From positions 152,263,882 through 152,327,881 of the forward strand of contig OY744517.1 in assembly GCA_963556195.1 (NCBI GenBank): 64,000 nucleotides of DNA. The letters run 5' to 3'. Origin of the DNA: Sepiola atlantica. Its lineage: Eukaryota > Mollusca > Cephalopoda > Sepiida > Sepiolidae. Shown here piece by piece: positions 11,371 through 22,327 of this stretch. The notes under the pieces were generated by a model. That model was not told where the DNA came from. It ran no database searches and saw only the letters and a program-made list of their open reading frames with translations. Position numbers and translations under genes: made by a program. The stretch's first letter is position 1. Each line of letters opens with the position of its first letter.

Positions 11371-11725
11371 AGTTGTTGATGTTTGTCTTCTTTTTAGTAG
11401 CAGCGGGTGTAAAAGCACACGCAGCAGCACCCACTTTGAGCACAGCTTTTTCATTAACAAATGTTCATGCAAAATGAGGAATAATTTACGCTTTCTGATA
11501 TTTTAAACTCCTCTGCTATCTCACTAACCTTACATTTACGATCATCAATAACGAGCGTGGGGACTTTTTTGATGTTTTCCATGACAATTGCTGAATTTTG
11601 GCGTCTGTACGACCGCGTTTAAAGTCAGAATTCCACCTCTTAATCGTTGTTTGCGAGTGAACACCCGGAATAACACTAATCAGACCATTTCTTTACTTGT
11701 GCCGTATTTTTTGCCCATCAGAAAT
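11370..11725 (-). pseudogene. mariner-type transposase N-terminal relic
   Basis: Read on the minus strand, three frames together give a mariner-like transposase DNA-binding region. TTIKRWNSDFKRGRTDA (about 11650-11600) corresponds to the linker after the first helix-turn-helix. IDDRKCKVSEIAEEFKISE (about 11555-11495) is the second helix-turn-helix. LILHEHLLMKKLCSKWV (about 11485-11435) precedes the catalytic domain. At least two frameshifts separate them, and the DD34D catalytic domain is missing. The order and spacing match mariner proteins. No terminal inverted repeats were found. Confidence 0.72.
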
Positions 11726-12076
11726 CAATGCTTTATAAACACACGAAATTTAGATGTTTAAATTTGCAATTTGTATTAGTGGCGCCATCTATTTATCAAG
11801 TTTATTGAGTGATGTGTAAAAACAAAAATGTCGTATGCATCTAAATCTAGATTTGTGCCCCTCTTAATTTATTATTCATTTTAATAAATTGTCGCTAACT
11901 GAAAGATATTTGGACTCATATAGCACTACGACGGACGAAGTGATTATCGGGACAGTGCCTCATCAGACAAACATCTGGAGTCTTGTTGCGTAGATAACAC
12001 GTTGCAGTAACAAACGCCGTAGTCATGTTTCTCTTTTTTATCTTTCGTTTTCTCTGTCTTTTGTTGCTGTTTGATT

Positions 12077-12112
12077 AAATCAATCAAAATAATACATTAT
12101 TTTGATTGATTT
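12077..12112. repeat. perfect 17-bp inverted repeat
   Basis: Arms AAATCAATCAAAATAAT and its exact complement are separated by 2 nt. They lie at the left side of the hammerhead-bearing repeat. Confidence 0.8.
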
Positions 12113-12289
12113 ATTTTGATTGATTTATTTATCATTAACATTGAATATGGACACATTTCGCGACTGGATAACTTTGCCGGCCCCTTCAATTTCACGTATT
12201 TGGACTGCTGTTTGTATCTTGGAGTAATGTCCTTCCTGATTATGCTTCTCAACTTGTATGACCTGGATGGACTGTATGGATTCAACAAA

Positions 12290-12536
12290 AGTATGTTTTT
12301 GGATTGATATGTTTGATGTTATGTACTTTTATATATTTGTGTATATAATTTTATATATTTTCAAAGCGTAATTTTATTGCCTGTAGTAGTATAACTGCGG
12401 TAATGGTCCTCTGAAGAGAAGAATTATCTTTGAAAACTCATGAGCTAAGGACTTAAGGATGCTTTGCATGAACTTTGAATTCTAATAAAATTTGATTGAC
12501 ACCTTATTTTATTACTTCATTTTATATTATAATATT
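12290..12536 (+). repeat. 240-bp hammerhead-bearing repeat, copy 1
   Basis: Nearly identical over about 240 bp to 28525-28770. It contains the hammerhead at 12405-12453. Its layout matches the 3' end of PLE-D (32.7-32.9 kb), suggesting a solo PLE terminal repeat. Sequence to its left (12128-12290) may be more of the same element. Confidence 0.85.
12405..12453 (+). ncRNA. hammerhead ribozyme candidate, type I
   Basis: The core is CTGAAGA (12411-12417), where position 7 is A and allowed by the CUGANGA consensus. Stem II is GAAGA/TCTTT with an ATTA loop (12418-12431), all five positions pairing including one G-U. GAAA lies at 12432-12435. Stem III is A12435-T12446, one A-C mismatch, then CT/AG. 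H17 is A12447. Stem I is GGTCCT (12405-12410) with AGGACT (12448-12453), six pairs including one wobble. All required elements are present. Confidence 0.72.
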
Positions 12537-12631
12537 AATGCTCTATCCAGTATATTGAGCTTCAGTTTTTTATCCGGATGTTTCACTAATTATAAGATAT
12601 TAGTTGACGCTTATATCTTTTGTTGGATTGC

Positions 12632-12635
<4 letters not shown>

Positions 12636-12703
<68 letters not shown>

Positions 12704-12705
12704 TA
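12636..12705. repeat. (TA)n array
   Basis: A (TA)n array with one GTAT interruption, followed by a short (GATA)4. Confidence 0.95.
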
Positions 12706-12892
12706 AAGATAGATAGATAGATGTTAATCAATTCTTATAGATGTATATAATGAATTACTAGAAAAAATGAGGTCCCTTGGCTCATCCATTGAGCTCGGGC
12801 TAGATTGTTTGAATCAGTAAAAAGGGAGTTTGCATAGCCAGTTAAATATTAAAAAATAAACAAAAGTATCCAAAATTAGTCTATTTTGTTAC

Positions 12893-12944
12893 TCTCTCTC
12901 TCTCTCTCTTTCTGTCTCTCTCTCTCTGTATCTATCTATCTATC
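12893..12944. repeat. (CT)n/(CTAT)n tract
   Basis: A CT-rich run passing into CTAT repeats. Confidence 0.9.
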
Positions 12945-13423
12945 CCCATTTTTGCAGCTACGAATTTAATAGTATTACAACTTTTGGTGATATTTCCTTT
13001 CGTAACACTCGACTATTCACATTTTTTTTAATTCTTAATGTTCTTTATTATTTTCGACTGTTAATAAAAACACAAAATGATAAATATACATATATTTGTA
13101 AAATAAGAGCAGAGGTTCAAACACAATAGAGTGGGCGAGGTTGAGAGTGATAGATAGACATTTAATAAGAGATGGATCACCTAGTGAGTTAATTGCAAAT
13201 TACGGCCAATTAAAAGAATTAAAATTCAATTTTCGTTCCAATACATCTCAATCTCAAAACTATGGAATATTTTAGCATATATTTTGGCTGATTAAAGTTT
13301 ATAAAACAAAAAAGACTTATGGAAATACGCGTCTATTAACTCAGCTTTATTTTAATCATAGATAGATTACGGATAGATAGATGTCAAGAAATTATTATAG
13401 ACAAATGCAAAAACATTGTGCTG

Positions 13424-13486
<63 letters not shown>

Positions 13487-13487
13487 G
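13424..13487. repeat. (GATA)16 array
   Basis: An uninterrupted GATA tetranucleotide array. Confidence 0.95.
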
Positions 13488-13489
13488 TC

Positions 13490-14090
13490 AATAAAGCGTT
13501 ATTTAAAAAGGTAAATGCTTCGATTAATAAATATGAATGTTATCGAAGAGGGTGATAGCTGGATAACTCTAAAGAAGTTCTTATTTAAATAGTGATCAAT
13601 AAAACTATATGAGAAGAGAAGTATAAACGCATTCAGATGTATATAATCAAGAAATATACAATATTACTTGGTTTACGTAAGTATGTGTGTATGTATGTAT
13701 GTTTCGACACTTAATGTTATGTCCGGTTTGTTTCGCCATGTCCAACGGACTTTTTTGCGTGTGGCGCGAATACGGGTAAATGTGGTCTGCCAACGCGATC
13801 TTGTCCAATGCCACGCGCAGAAGTTATGGACGGCGAGCTGAGCACCATTGTTAACACTGGAATTATTATTTATTGTTACTATTGCTGTCTCTCTTGACTT
13901 CTGAACAACGGGAAACGCGGAATGTTTCCTTCCCTCTCGCCATATCTAAACTTCCTTTCGGCCGTCTTTGAGGTTTGCTCATGGAATTGTCGCCATTCGG
14001 GACATGTGTCGCTTGATCACAGACAGTCGACGGACGGCATTCATTAAGGGACAAAATATGATAACAAAAATATTACAAAATTACAAAGGT
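13490..14090. other. unassigned sequence
   Basis: Includes a CpG-richer patch (13720-14050) with no recognisable frame, RNA or repeat family. Confidence 0.4.

Positions 14091-14092
<2 letters not shown>

Positions 14093-14131
<39 letters not shown>
14093..14131. repeat. (TA)n array
   Basis: An uninterrupted dinucleotide array. Confidence 0.95.
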
Positions 14132-14135
<4 letters not shown>

Positions 14136-14414
14136 CCCGTCCGTTTCGAAATATCTTCATACAAAAATCTAACGAAGAATCTGAGAAAAAGACAACCCAA
14201 AGATTATCAATCAACATGATAGATATTTTTTTCGTATGGATGCCTCAATATGCTATAATTCCTATTGATGTCTATTTTTCACGCATTTAAGTCTCTTTTT
14301 CTTCCAATTATTTCTATGACATCTTGCTTTTTCATGTGTGATAATATAAAGTTTTTATTTCATTATTTAATACGTTTTATGCAATGTGTCTAACGTCTAA
14401 CTCATAAATATCAG

Positions 14415-14501
14415 TGATATATATATATATATATATATCATTCATATTTATGAGAGAGAGACAGGACTATCTTCTGTAAAGAAGTGCCAATCACCAAACA
14501 C

Positions 14502-14571
<70 letters not shown>
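14415..14571. repeat. compound (TA)n, (CA)n, (TA)n
   Basis: (TA)11 at 14415-14438, (CA)n at 14497-14534 and (TA)18 at 14535-14571. Confidence 0.9.
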
Positions 14572-14573
<2 letters not shown>

Positions 14574-14663
14574 CGCAGGGGTAGATATATGATGTAATGT
14601 TGTGTTTTAAGTATAGGAAAGTGCTAAATTACGTATGTAAGACATATATTTTTATTTAAAAAA

Positions 14664-14859
14664 CACTATACATTAGTTTGATCGTCCATTGATACCTTCA
14701 GTATCAATGAATCCGTTCTTCAATCGATGAACTGACATATTTTTTGTGTCAAATCATTTAGTAAAGAACGGGTTCATTTAGTGGTTTTAGCCCTGCGTTC
14801 TGACATTCCGGTGCTTACGTGAAACTAAAGGTATCGATGGTCGATCAAACTAATGCACA

Positions 14860-14862
<3 letters not shown>
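14664..14862. mobile_element. palindromic MITE-like element, 199 bp
   Basis: Terminal inverted repeats of about 35 bp: the left begins CACTATACATTAGTTTGATC and the right end read inward begins CACTGTGCATTAGTTTGATC. A second, internal inverted pair (CAATGAATCCGTTCTT against AAATGAACCCGTTCTT) and a central TGACA/TGTCA hairpin make most of the element foldable. There is no coding capacity. The right end abuts a (TA)34 array, so a target duplication cannot be read cleanly. The superfamily is not assigned. Confidence 0.8.

Positions 14863-14931
<69 letters not shown>
14863..14931. repeat. (TA)34 array
   Basis: Directly adjoins the right terminus of the 199-bp MITE. Confidence 0.95.
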
Positions 14932-14934
<3 letters not shown>

Positions 14935-15030
14935 ATCCACATACAGAATGTTTCGCTATATCACGGCTCTTCAGTGCGGCTAGTCTAGCTAGCGCATCAA
15001 GCCGGGATTGAAACTCAACCGTCGAGCTAT
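14931..15030. repeat. interspersed repeat shared with 45.3 kb
   Basis: About 100 bp similar to 45322-45415. Shared landmarks are CGCAGCTCTTCA/CACGGCTCTTCA, GGCTAG and AGCGCNTCAAGCC. Both copies follow a (TA)n run. Family unknown. Confidence 0.6.
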
Positions 15031-15690
15031 CATGCAACACTGGTTGAATGTAAGTAATATATACAATGTAGACATTGTTAAGTGCGGGGCGCTCAGATTA
15101 GGTATACCCAATGGGCTATGCCTTAAATCTAGTGGCAGCTGGCGATATCCTTACAAATAAGCTCTACCCAAAAACTCGGAGGGGAATATGTTGATATGGT
15201 TACCAGTGTAGGCAGACGACTCGGCGCGATGTTTTTGAATCTTGTCGGATATGTAGCAGCATTGTCAATTATTAACCTTCAGCTGGGCACTCCCGTGAGT
15301 AACTGATTCTAAAACGGAATCGGAAGCATCAATGTCAACAACAGAATCAACCGTTTGTTGTTTACTTGTTTCCTACTATAAGAAGATGTGGAACAAGGCC
15401 GGAAGGTAGGCAAAGCAAGATCCCCTGGAAAGCCACTTTGGCTATGTACACAAATAGCCTTGAAAATGCATTTGCCTCACACGATCGACAATAACTCCTT
15501 CCTTAAAACGTGGGGATAATGCTTGGGCGGGTTCGTCCCATAGGTCCGAGATGGATTATATCTCATTCTGAGAAAGAAGTGTTTGTCTGTCTCAGGGTTG
15601 TCAAATAGATTGCCGAGGACGGGTCTTTGGCTTGGTAAGAAATACAGCCACGTGGCAGCAGGTTAAAAAAATACCATGATGATTCACGAG
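15030..15690. other. unassigned mixed-composition sequence
   Basis: Higher GC than its surroundings, with no frame longer than background and no repeat match within the window. Confidence 0.4.
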
Positions 15691-15888
15691 AACAAAAACA
15701 AGTATGAATGTATGCAGGGTGTAACTTTATTCATCAGCAAAAAAATGCTGGTCACAATAAAATTAATTCGCATTCAAACAATGAACTATTCATCTGCCAT
15801 AAAATGCAAATCATCCTTTCCTCCTTAACCTCTTTCTTTTCCAAAACAAGGCAGGTGTTTTATTTGTTTAATTATTTCTTTTATATTT

Positions 15889-15918
15889 GACTAGCAAGAC
15901 TACCCGGCGTTCTCGGGG
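15889..15918 (-). mobile_element. Helitron-like 3' terminus
   Basis: Read on the minus strand: CCCGAGAACGCCGGG, able to form a CCCG/CGGG hairpin, then CTTGCTAGT. A GC hairpin a few bases before CTAG followed by T is the Helitron 3' signature. The element would extend to higher coordinates, with its 5' end not identified. Confidence 0.5.
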
Positions 15919-16563
15919 TCATAAATACATAAAATAAAAGAACAATCGTGTGTGTAACATCTTTATATTCAAACTTCTATTTCTCTCCCTCTCACTATAG
16001 CTATCTCTTTATCTTTCTACTTTTCTTTTTCCTGGTCGCCCCATTTCACCGCTACTTTCTCATTTTACTTTTTGCGAACACTGTTTCTTCCCCACCATTC
16101 CTCTTCCGTTGCCCAGGGCAAAAGTATGACATATTTCTAGAAAAAGTACCACCTCTGTCTGCGCGTTCTCTATAGGTACTTATCTCCGCCCTGGTGCGCA
16201 TACTATATACGTACCTATCCCGAATATTCTCAAGGTATTACAGACACACGATCGCACATATATAAATTATTTCCTTTAAAAACTATAGATTACAGTGTTT
16301 TTTTTGTTTTTTTGTGTGTCCGGTTTCATCAACCTGATCACCCAAGATTGTGAGTAAAAACAGGCTGGTATCAGAGATCGACTTTTCAGCATCGTTTTTT
16401 CTACCAGTCGGTTTCTACACGAAATTTTGCATAACCAGATCGATGAAACTGTGATACACTCAACACACACTGTAATGTATACTTTTTTAAATAACATAGT
16501 ATATTTTAGCTTTTGTAGAACCTACGATCGAGGATTTTATTGTTTTTTCACACTTGCGATATA

Positions 16564-16937
16564 CAGGGTGATTCATATGTCGGTTAGCTATTTATTTTCG
16601 AAATTCTAAAGTTAAAAAATACGGTAATACAAAACAGTAAGTTTATTCAACAGATTCATTTATGGGAGTTTCAAATTACAGCAAATTTTCAAAATCATCA
16701 CCTTCGTTCTGCATGCACAGCTCCATTCTTTTTTGCAAGGAATTTACGACTCCATGTAGCATATTTGATTGATTATGAAATAAATATATATAGAAACAAA
16801 TATATAAACGAACAAATTTAAAATAACAAATAGCAGTAATTAGAGAGTAAGATAACAATTATCAAAAGTTCATAGTATGTTTGTGCTTCATATGGTAATC
16901 ATTTTAAATAGCTAAGTGAAGTGAATTATGAATCACC

Positions 16938-16940
<3 letters not shown>
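16564..16940 (-). mobile_element. 377-bp TIR transposon remnant with transposase C-terminus
   Basis: Flanked by TA on both sides (16562-16563, 16941-16942). The left end CAGGGTGATTCATATG matches the right end read inward, CAGGGTGATTCATAATT. Inside, on the minus strand about 16765-16676, the peptide VVNSLQKRMELCMQNEGDDF followed by ENLL and a stop matches the C-terminal tail typical of Tc1/mariner/IS630-type transposases. The rest of the transposase is gone. It is an internally deleted, non-autonomous copy, and TA target duplication fits this superfamily. Confidence 0.8.

Positions 16941-16988
<48 letters not shown>
16941..16988. repeat. (TA)n array
   Basis: Starts at the right terminus of the 377-bp transposon, whose TA target duplication merges with it. 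Confidence 0.95.
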
Positions 16989-16990
<2 letters not shown>

Positions 16991-16991
<1 letters not shown>

Positions 16992-17200
16992 GAAAATAGA
17001 AGCTTTATAAATCCAAGATTAATTTTTTTTTACTTTAATTTTATTAATTTCGGAATAAAACAAAAATAAACAAACTTTTTTCCTTTTGTTTTTTGATAAA
17101 ATGTCTTTGTTATGGGTGTATCCACGGCGATGTCGTTGGCGGTTATAAAAGCAAATTCTGGTTGTAGAACGAAAAAAGCATTGGCATGCTCGAAGTTTAA
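16991..17200. repeat. tandem duplication, copy 1
   Basis: 210 bp repeated at 17250-17521. Shared landmarks are GAAAATAGAAGC, ACAAACTTTTTTCC, GGCGATGTCGTTGGCGGTTA and GCATTGGCATGCTCGAAG. Copy 1 lacks about 50 bp found in copy 2. Confidence 0.9.
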
Positions 17201-17249
17201 GACAATGGGTCATTCATTTCAAAGCATTGGTGGGTCAGTATTATAAAAT

Positions 17250-17521
17250 TGAAAATAGAAGCCTTTATCAATGCAAGATTAATTTATTTATTTGTTTTTT
17301 ACTTTAATCTTATTGATTTCGGAATAATATTAGATCATCAGAGTTGACCAGTATTGCGCCATTTTTTTTTTCATGAAAACAAAAAATAAACAAACTTTTT
17401 TCCTTTTGTTTTTCTGATAAAATGTCCTTGTTATAGGTGTATCCGCGGCGATGTCGTTGGCGGTTATGACTTAAAATTCTGGTTGTAGAACGAGGAAAGC
17501 ATTGGCATGCTCGAAGTTTAA
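17250..17521. repeat. tandem duplication, copy 2
   Basis: Second copy, carrying an extra stretch of about 50 bp near 17327-17380 (TTAGATCATCAGAGTTGACC...) relative to copy 1. Confidence 0.9.
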
Positions 17522-17929
17522 AATGGAAGAAAAATGAAAGGAAACGTTAATTTGTTTCATTTGTAATTATGCCCTAAACAGCTTCATTTACTTTTCTCAC
17601 ATCATTAGTTTTGTAAATTGAAATTTTACTTTCAAATGAAATCAAAGTCTAGAAGTTCGAGGGAAGAAACTATTAGAGTAGAAGGATTTCCGGCATCTGA
17701 AGGGGTGGGATTTTGCTGCTTGTCTGGTTAGTCAGTTGTATTTAGGTCAAGAGACTGGCTATGCTATTTCTTATATGCAAAAATGCGCAAGGCGGCATGT
17801 TAAGTGGAGTGTATTATTGCAATGCATGCGGACGACAGGCCTGCAGTGGGAGAAATATTAAGCAATTATGTGGCTAGGTAGAAGCAAGGTGAGAGCTTAA
17901 ATCCTATTTTGGTCCAAGCTTTAGAATCT

Positions 17930-18170
17930 CACAAGGTAATTTTATGTTATATAGCTTTATATGTTAGATGTATCAATATCCCAACCATCGTTCAAAAGAT
18001 GTTTAACATCTCCCAATTTTCCACCAGGAAAAGCCGGGTGTTTCTGCTAGCTCTAAATATGTAGCATTATCGCGTTAAAGTTTCAGATCACTTATTAATA
18101 ATTGAGCTGAAACTTTAACGCGATAATTAATCACACTACGAACTTATTGATCTCGTTGTTTTCCAAAACT
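17930..18170. repeat. repeat module shared with 18.47-18.67 and 43.5 kb, copy 1
   Basis: Shares TTATATGTTAGAT, GCCGGGTGTTTCTGCTA, AAATATGTAGCATTAT and ACGAACTTATTGATC with the copy about 540 bp downstream. The first part resembles 43.51-43.57 kb. It contains a Helitron-end-like string (GCCGGGTGTTTCTGCTAG). Confidence 0.75.
18066..18127. repeat. perfect 21-bp inverted repeat
   Basis: The left arm 18066-18086 (ATTATCGCGTTAAAGTTTCAG) is the exact reverse complement of 18107-18127, with a 20-nt spacer. The second copy of the module has only the left arm. Confidence 0.95.
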
Positions 18171-18249
18171 ATCACCGTTTCAATAGATGAGGTATTTGTA
18201 AAAACAATTAAATGCTTCCAAGTAAAGCTACTCGTCAGGAAAAATCTTT

Positions 18250-18670
18250 GTTACCTCCCTTTAATGATAACGAACAAAGGAAAAAAGTATCTAATTTAAA
18301 CGGTTTATTTTTGCCGAAATAAGTGATTTCAGAAAGAAACTGGCGCCAAAATAGAATATATTCTTGTCAATAAAAGAGATGAAAGGAAGAAAGAAAAATA
18401 GACTAGTTCGAATCAAGTATCGACATGTCAGACGAATTGTTATTTTAATCTAACTTTAAAATAACACAAGATGTCTTATATGTTAGATATAAACAGACCT
18501 AAACACAGAACGGAAGATTGTCTATGTTCTAATTCTCCAACGCTTCCACCCGGGTAACGCCGTGCGTTTTTGCTATCTCCAAATATGCAGCATTATAGGG
18601 TTAAAGTTTCAGATCAAACTTCGATTATTAAACACTGTCTCACGCTACGAACTTATTGATCCAGTTTCTT
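18250..18670. repeat. repeat module, copy 2, plus segment shared with 43.3-43.6 kb
   Basis: 18300-18490 aligns with 43380-43570 (GTTCGAATCAAGTA, GACATGTCAGACGAATTG against GATATGTCACACGGATTG). 18470-18670 repeats 17930-18170. Confidence 0.7.
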
Positions 18671-18679
18671 TTAGAGAAG

Positions 18680-19060
18680 ATGGCCGCTTGCAACTGAACC
18701 AGTTGTTTACGAAAATCCCTTTGTTATAACAATGGATTTAATTGGGACTAAAGCTCGCTGAATAGAGACAATTTTCGCTCAAGTGGTTTTCCTAAGGGGG
18801 AAGTGGCCATCCACCTAGAGTCGGGTTCTTTACCCTTAGAAAATAGGAGAGGAGAGAGAAGGGGGAGACACCACTGAAATCACCACCGTCGACTCCGCTG
18901 CAGATGGGAGGGGGAACAGTCAGAAAAAGGTCAAGGGTGGTAAAGATGGTGGCAGCAACGATACTATGACCTTTTATTAAGCAACTTTTTTTTAATCATT
19001 GCGTGGGTTTAAGCATCATGAAACGGTTGATCTTTTCAGGCATAGACTTATTTCAAGCTT
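18680..19060. other. unassigned sequence
   Basis: A purine-rich patch (18840-18960) with no recognised feature. Confidence 0.4.
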
Positions 19061-19065
19061 TCGTT

Positions 19066-19118
19066 TATTATTATTATTATCATTATTATCATTATTCTTA
19101 TCATTATTACTATTATTA
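19066..19118. repeat. imperfect (TTA)n tract
   Basis: TTA/TCA trinucleotide repeats. Confidence 0.85.
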
Positions 19119-19636
19119 GTGATGATGATAAGAAAAAACCTTTGAGCGCGGAAACTAATCAGATAACGCGGACCAACCACAAGTGATTGGAAATAGAAAT
19201 AGAATAAATAATATAGAACAACAATTGCACGAATACAAGAGAACTGAAACTGACAAAAACTTCATTTCTGTCACCCCTTTTTCGACTGAGACTACAGAAA
19301 ATTGGCAATGAAGGGGCAGGGAGGATGAACATACCGAAGACAGGGCACTATCCAGATCTCTAGAGGAACAGCGTGAAGAGTACTGGAATCAGTAAGAAGC
19401 TTATCGCTACTCAAATTTCACTCGAAGACAACAATTGTTAGTAGCGAAAAATAAAAGGTGAATGGCTGTTACTATAACGTACAATTATTTGCAACGATTA
19501 TCGAAAAAGGCGGAGCCTCTAGAAATCTGGAAATATATGTTGTAACTCAGACTGCAGAAAGGATAATTTGTTAGTGCTAGCGAGCAATTACTAATAATAA
19601 ATAGTAATAACTTCTGGTGGGTAAATAATAATAAAA

Positions 19637-19663
19637 TACTACTACTACTACTACTACTACTAC

Positions 19664-19699
<36 letters not shown>
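19637..19699. repeat. (ACT)n(AAT)n compound array
   Basis: About nine ACT units pass into about twelve AAT units, immediately before a LINE C-terminal relic. Confidence 0.9.
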
Positions 19700-19714
19700 T
19701 AATCCACAAGAAAT

Positions 19715-20070
19715 CAAAAATGTAGACTCTGTAGACAAAGAGACGAAACGGTAAACCACATAATAAGTGAATGGTGCAAACTAGCTCATAAAGAATACAA
19801 AAACAGACACAACTGAGTGAGAACGGCAGTCTACTGGTAACTATGCAAACGCCTGCACTTCAAACGCGCAGAAAAAGTGTACAAGTACAAATCGGAGACA
19901 GTATTGGAAAAAGAAAAATCAAAAACTCTTCTGGGACATGAAAGACAAACAGAGAAATACCCCCAAGCAAGGAAACTCGGCGACATGATAATATTCAATA
20001 AGAAGGGAAAAACTTGCTGAATCGTAGATTTCGCTGTCCCAACAGTTCAGAGAGTGATGATTAATTAACA
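19715..20070 (+). pseudogene. LINE ORF C-terminal domain relic
   Basis: Reads CRLCRQRDETVNHIISEW then KLAHKEYKNRH, a C-x2-C...H...H zinc-knuckle-like motif. After a stop and a frame change come ETVLEKEKSKTLLGH, then PQARKLGDMIIFNKKGKTC and IVDFAVPTVQRVM. This order is the conserved C-terminal region found after the RT in several LINE ORFs: a cysteine motif, then PDIV-like, then IVDFAVP. It has an internal stop (TGA about 19815) and frameshifts. The RT itself is absent and the clade is not assigned. Confidence 0.7.
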
Positions 20071-20074
20071 ATTA

Positions 20075-21780
20075 TCTTTTGTAGAAGAGACCCCCTACTA
20101 TGGGGACGTGTTAGTAGTTAGTAGTTAGAGTCCAGGTTACTTTCAGGATACAGGTCTCCGCGTACAAGTTGTAGAATAAACGCCAATGTGGAACGCATGA
20201 CGGAATGGTGGACAACTATGGGTATATAATTATGTGGCGGAAGAAATAGGAAGGAAACTCGTTTTATGCAAACACTCAATGACATGAATATATGAACGTG
20301 TATACGTTCACTGCACAGACGATGATCGTCTGCTCGTTGTGCCGGTGTAAAACTGTTGGCCTATTCTGACACTGGTCATAGTGTTAATTTGGTGGTCTCA
20401 GTGCTGCAACAGAAGAATCCTCCCTCCAAATAATATCACAACCCCAGTTTAAAACAAGTAAAAAAAGTGTTATTTGGGAGGAGGAGATTATAATGATTCG
20501 TTTTTTTTTACTGTACAACAGCCCTGCAAATACGAATTTTCGGCCCATCTCTCTTTGAGAGGTACACAAACCCAACTGCTGTCTGACCTCAGAAAAAAAA
20601 CTGAGCGAAAGATGTCCATCTCTGACTGACCTTCTCTGTCCATCTGCTGGAATATATATAGACATTCCTGGGATCACATCATAAAAAAACAACTTGAAAT
20701 AATAACCATCCAGCATTCACTTGAAAAGGCTAATCTGCTGACAATCTATGAACATAAAAATCCTACTGTCTAAGGGGTTCACGTATCGAGTCAGCTATTA
20801 CTTTTCTCAAGTGCCATCGCTTCAAGCGTGAGCTACCGTTTAAAGAGACACTAGATTTTTTAAAAAGAAATAAAACTCTGGATGGCCAAATAAAAAATTA
20901 GAAATATTTCCCATATCTTGGGTTATTTATATATTTCACTTACAACAGGTCCGTTTTTCGCATGCATGCAATCCACTAAACTTGCATGTATGCAAATGGA
21001 TACCATCCTCTTGAGCAAATGATGAAACGTTATTGTACTAAAACTCACATTTTGCCCCGAAAGCTTACGTGGCATGGGTATTTTTTTGACGGGGATAATC
21101 TATAAAAGATCCATAAATATGACCGTACCATTGGCTTACATATATAAATCTATCCCAAATAAAGCAATTGACCATCTCCTCTCATACTGTCATTTACTGA
21201 TTGGCCACGGCAATATTTGAATGCAAACATATGTATTCATTTTGAAATTTTAAAAAAATAACATGCAACCAACTGATGTGAAAATCACGCACAAGAATTA
21301 AGAAAATCCCAAGTAAAACACTTGGCAATATAAGCGAAATTGAGCACATGTGAACGCTTGGTAAATTCATACATTAATATTGACATATTTTACAGCGTCC
21401 CGAGGAGATTCCAGCTATGAAAAAGACAAGCACATGTCGGATAGTGACAGTTCATACGCGAGGGGCCAAGTAAACCACTACGATGTATCATCAAAGCGAC
21501 TATATATCACATACAGGATATTTTTAACTGAAGCCAACAGAACAAAAAATGGGTCTAAAAAATATGTAACATAATTGTTACCACGGGCAAGTTAAGTTAT
21601 TCTTCTACCTACTTGGATAGTTTTTCTTGTGTCTTAAGTTATTTTAAAGCGTCTTTTACCTCCAGAAAAAAGTAGGGTTGAAGACATCACGTTACAATGA
21701 AAACAAAATGTTGATGGGTGATCACGTGATGCTTCGAGAATCGCCCAACAATCGGAAATAAAAAATGTAGCAAATTAAGC
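20075..21780. other. unassigned sequence
   Basis: No recognised gene. There are two small palindromes (GAACGTGTATACGTTC about 20295 and CAGACGATGATCGTCTG about 20317). The 110-codon minus frame at 20384-20716 has no family features. Confidence 0.4.
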
Positions 21781-21786
21781 AAAAAT

Positions 21787-22090
21787 ACAGGGAGTGGTTA
21801 TAGCACTTGTCTTTGGGCTGGACGACCCGGGTTCGATCCCACTCACGGCATGCGAATTTTCGGGTCTGAAAACTCCCTCTGTCCACCCAGCAGTAAATGG
21901 GTACCTGACTAAAACTCAGGGAAGGTTCAAGGCAGCGGAAGGAGAGGGATGGGCTCCGCCTTCCATATGCTGTGCCCTAGACACGGTTATTCTTAACAAA
22001 TCACCGCCGCTACGGCCATGGGCAGTGTGCGATATCGGCAACGACACTCATGCGCGTCCAGGCTATGCGACTTTAACCTTTTTAACAGCT
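21787..22090 (+). mobile_element. tRNA-derived SINE
   Basis: The head has a tRNA-like A-box region (TGGTTATAGCACTTG) and a strong B box, GGGTTCGATCCC (21829-21840). A body of about 230 bp follows (CAGTAAATGGGTACCTGACT, GAGAGGGATGGGCTCCGCC), ending in TTTAACCTTTTT. The length and internal Pol III promoter are typical of SINEs. The 112-codon frame crossing it is incidental. Confidence 0.85.
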
Positions 22091-22327
22091 AATAAAATAT
22101 ATAGTTTGGTTAAACATAAAATTACCGTCTGATTGGTGACAGTTAATAGCTGTATTATCCTACTTTTTTCTTGAAGTAAAAAACTGTACGAGGTATCAAG
22201 TGCTACCGCTCTAGCTTCATGTGCCTATCCGGTGCGTGGAATATACGTTCGGAGATGACCGTTAGGATATCGGCAGTAGAACGGGATGAAATGTTTAAGT
22301 TTAAGTAAGGACAAAATAAGAAAAAAA

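Noticed and set aside
13424..13487. CRISPR-like array
   Set aside because: It is a plain GATA microsatellite, and no repeat-spacer arrays occur in the window.
21794..22132. 112-codon frame
   Set aside because: Lies within a tRNA-derived SINE whose B box and body explain the sequence.
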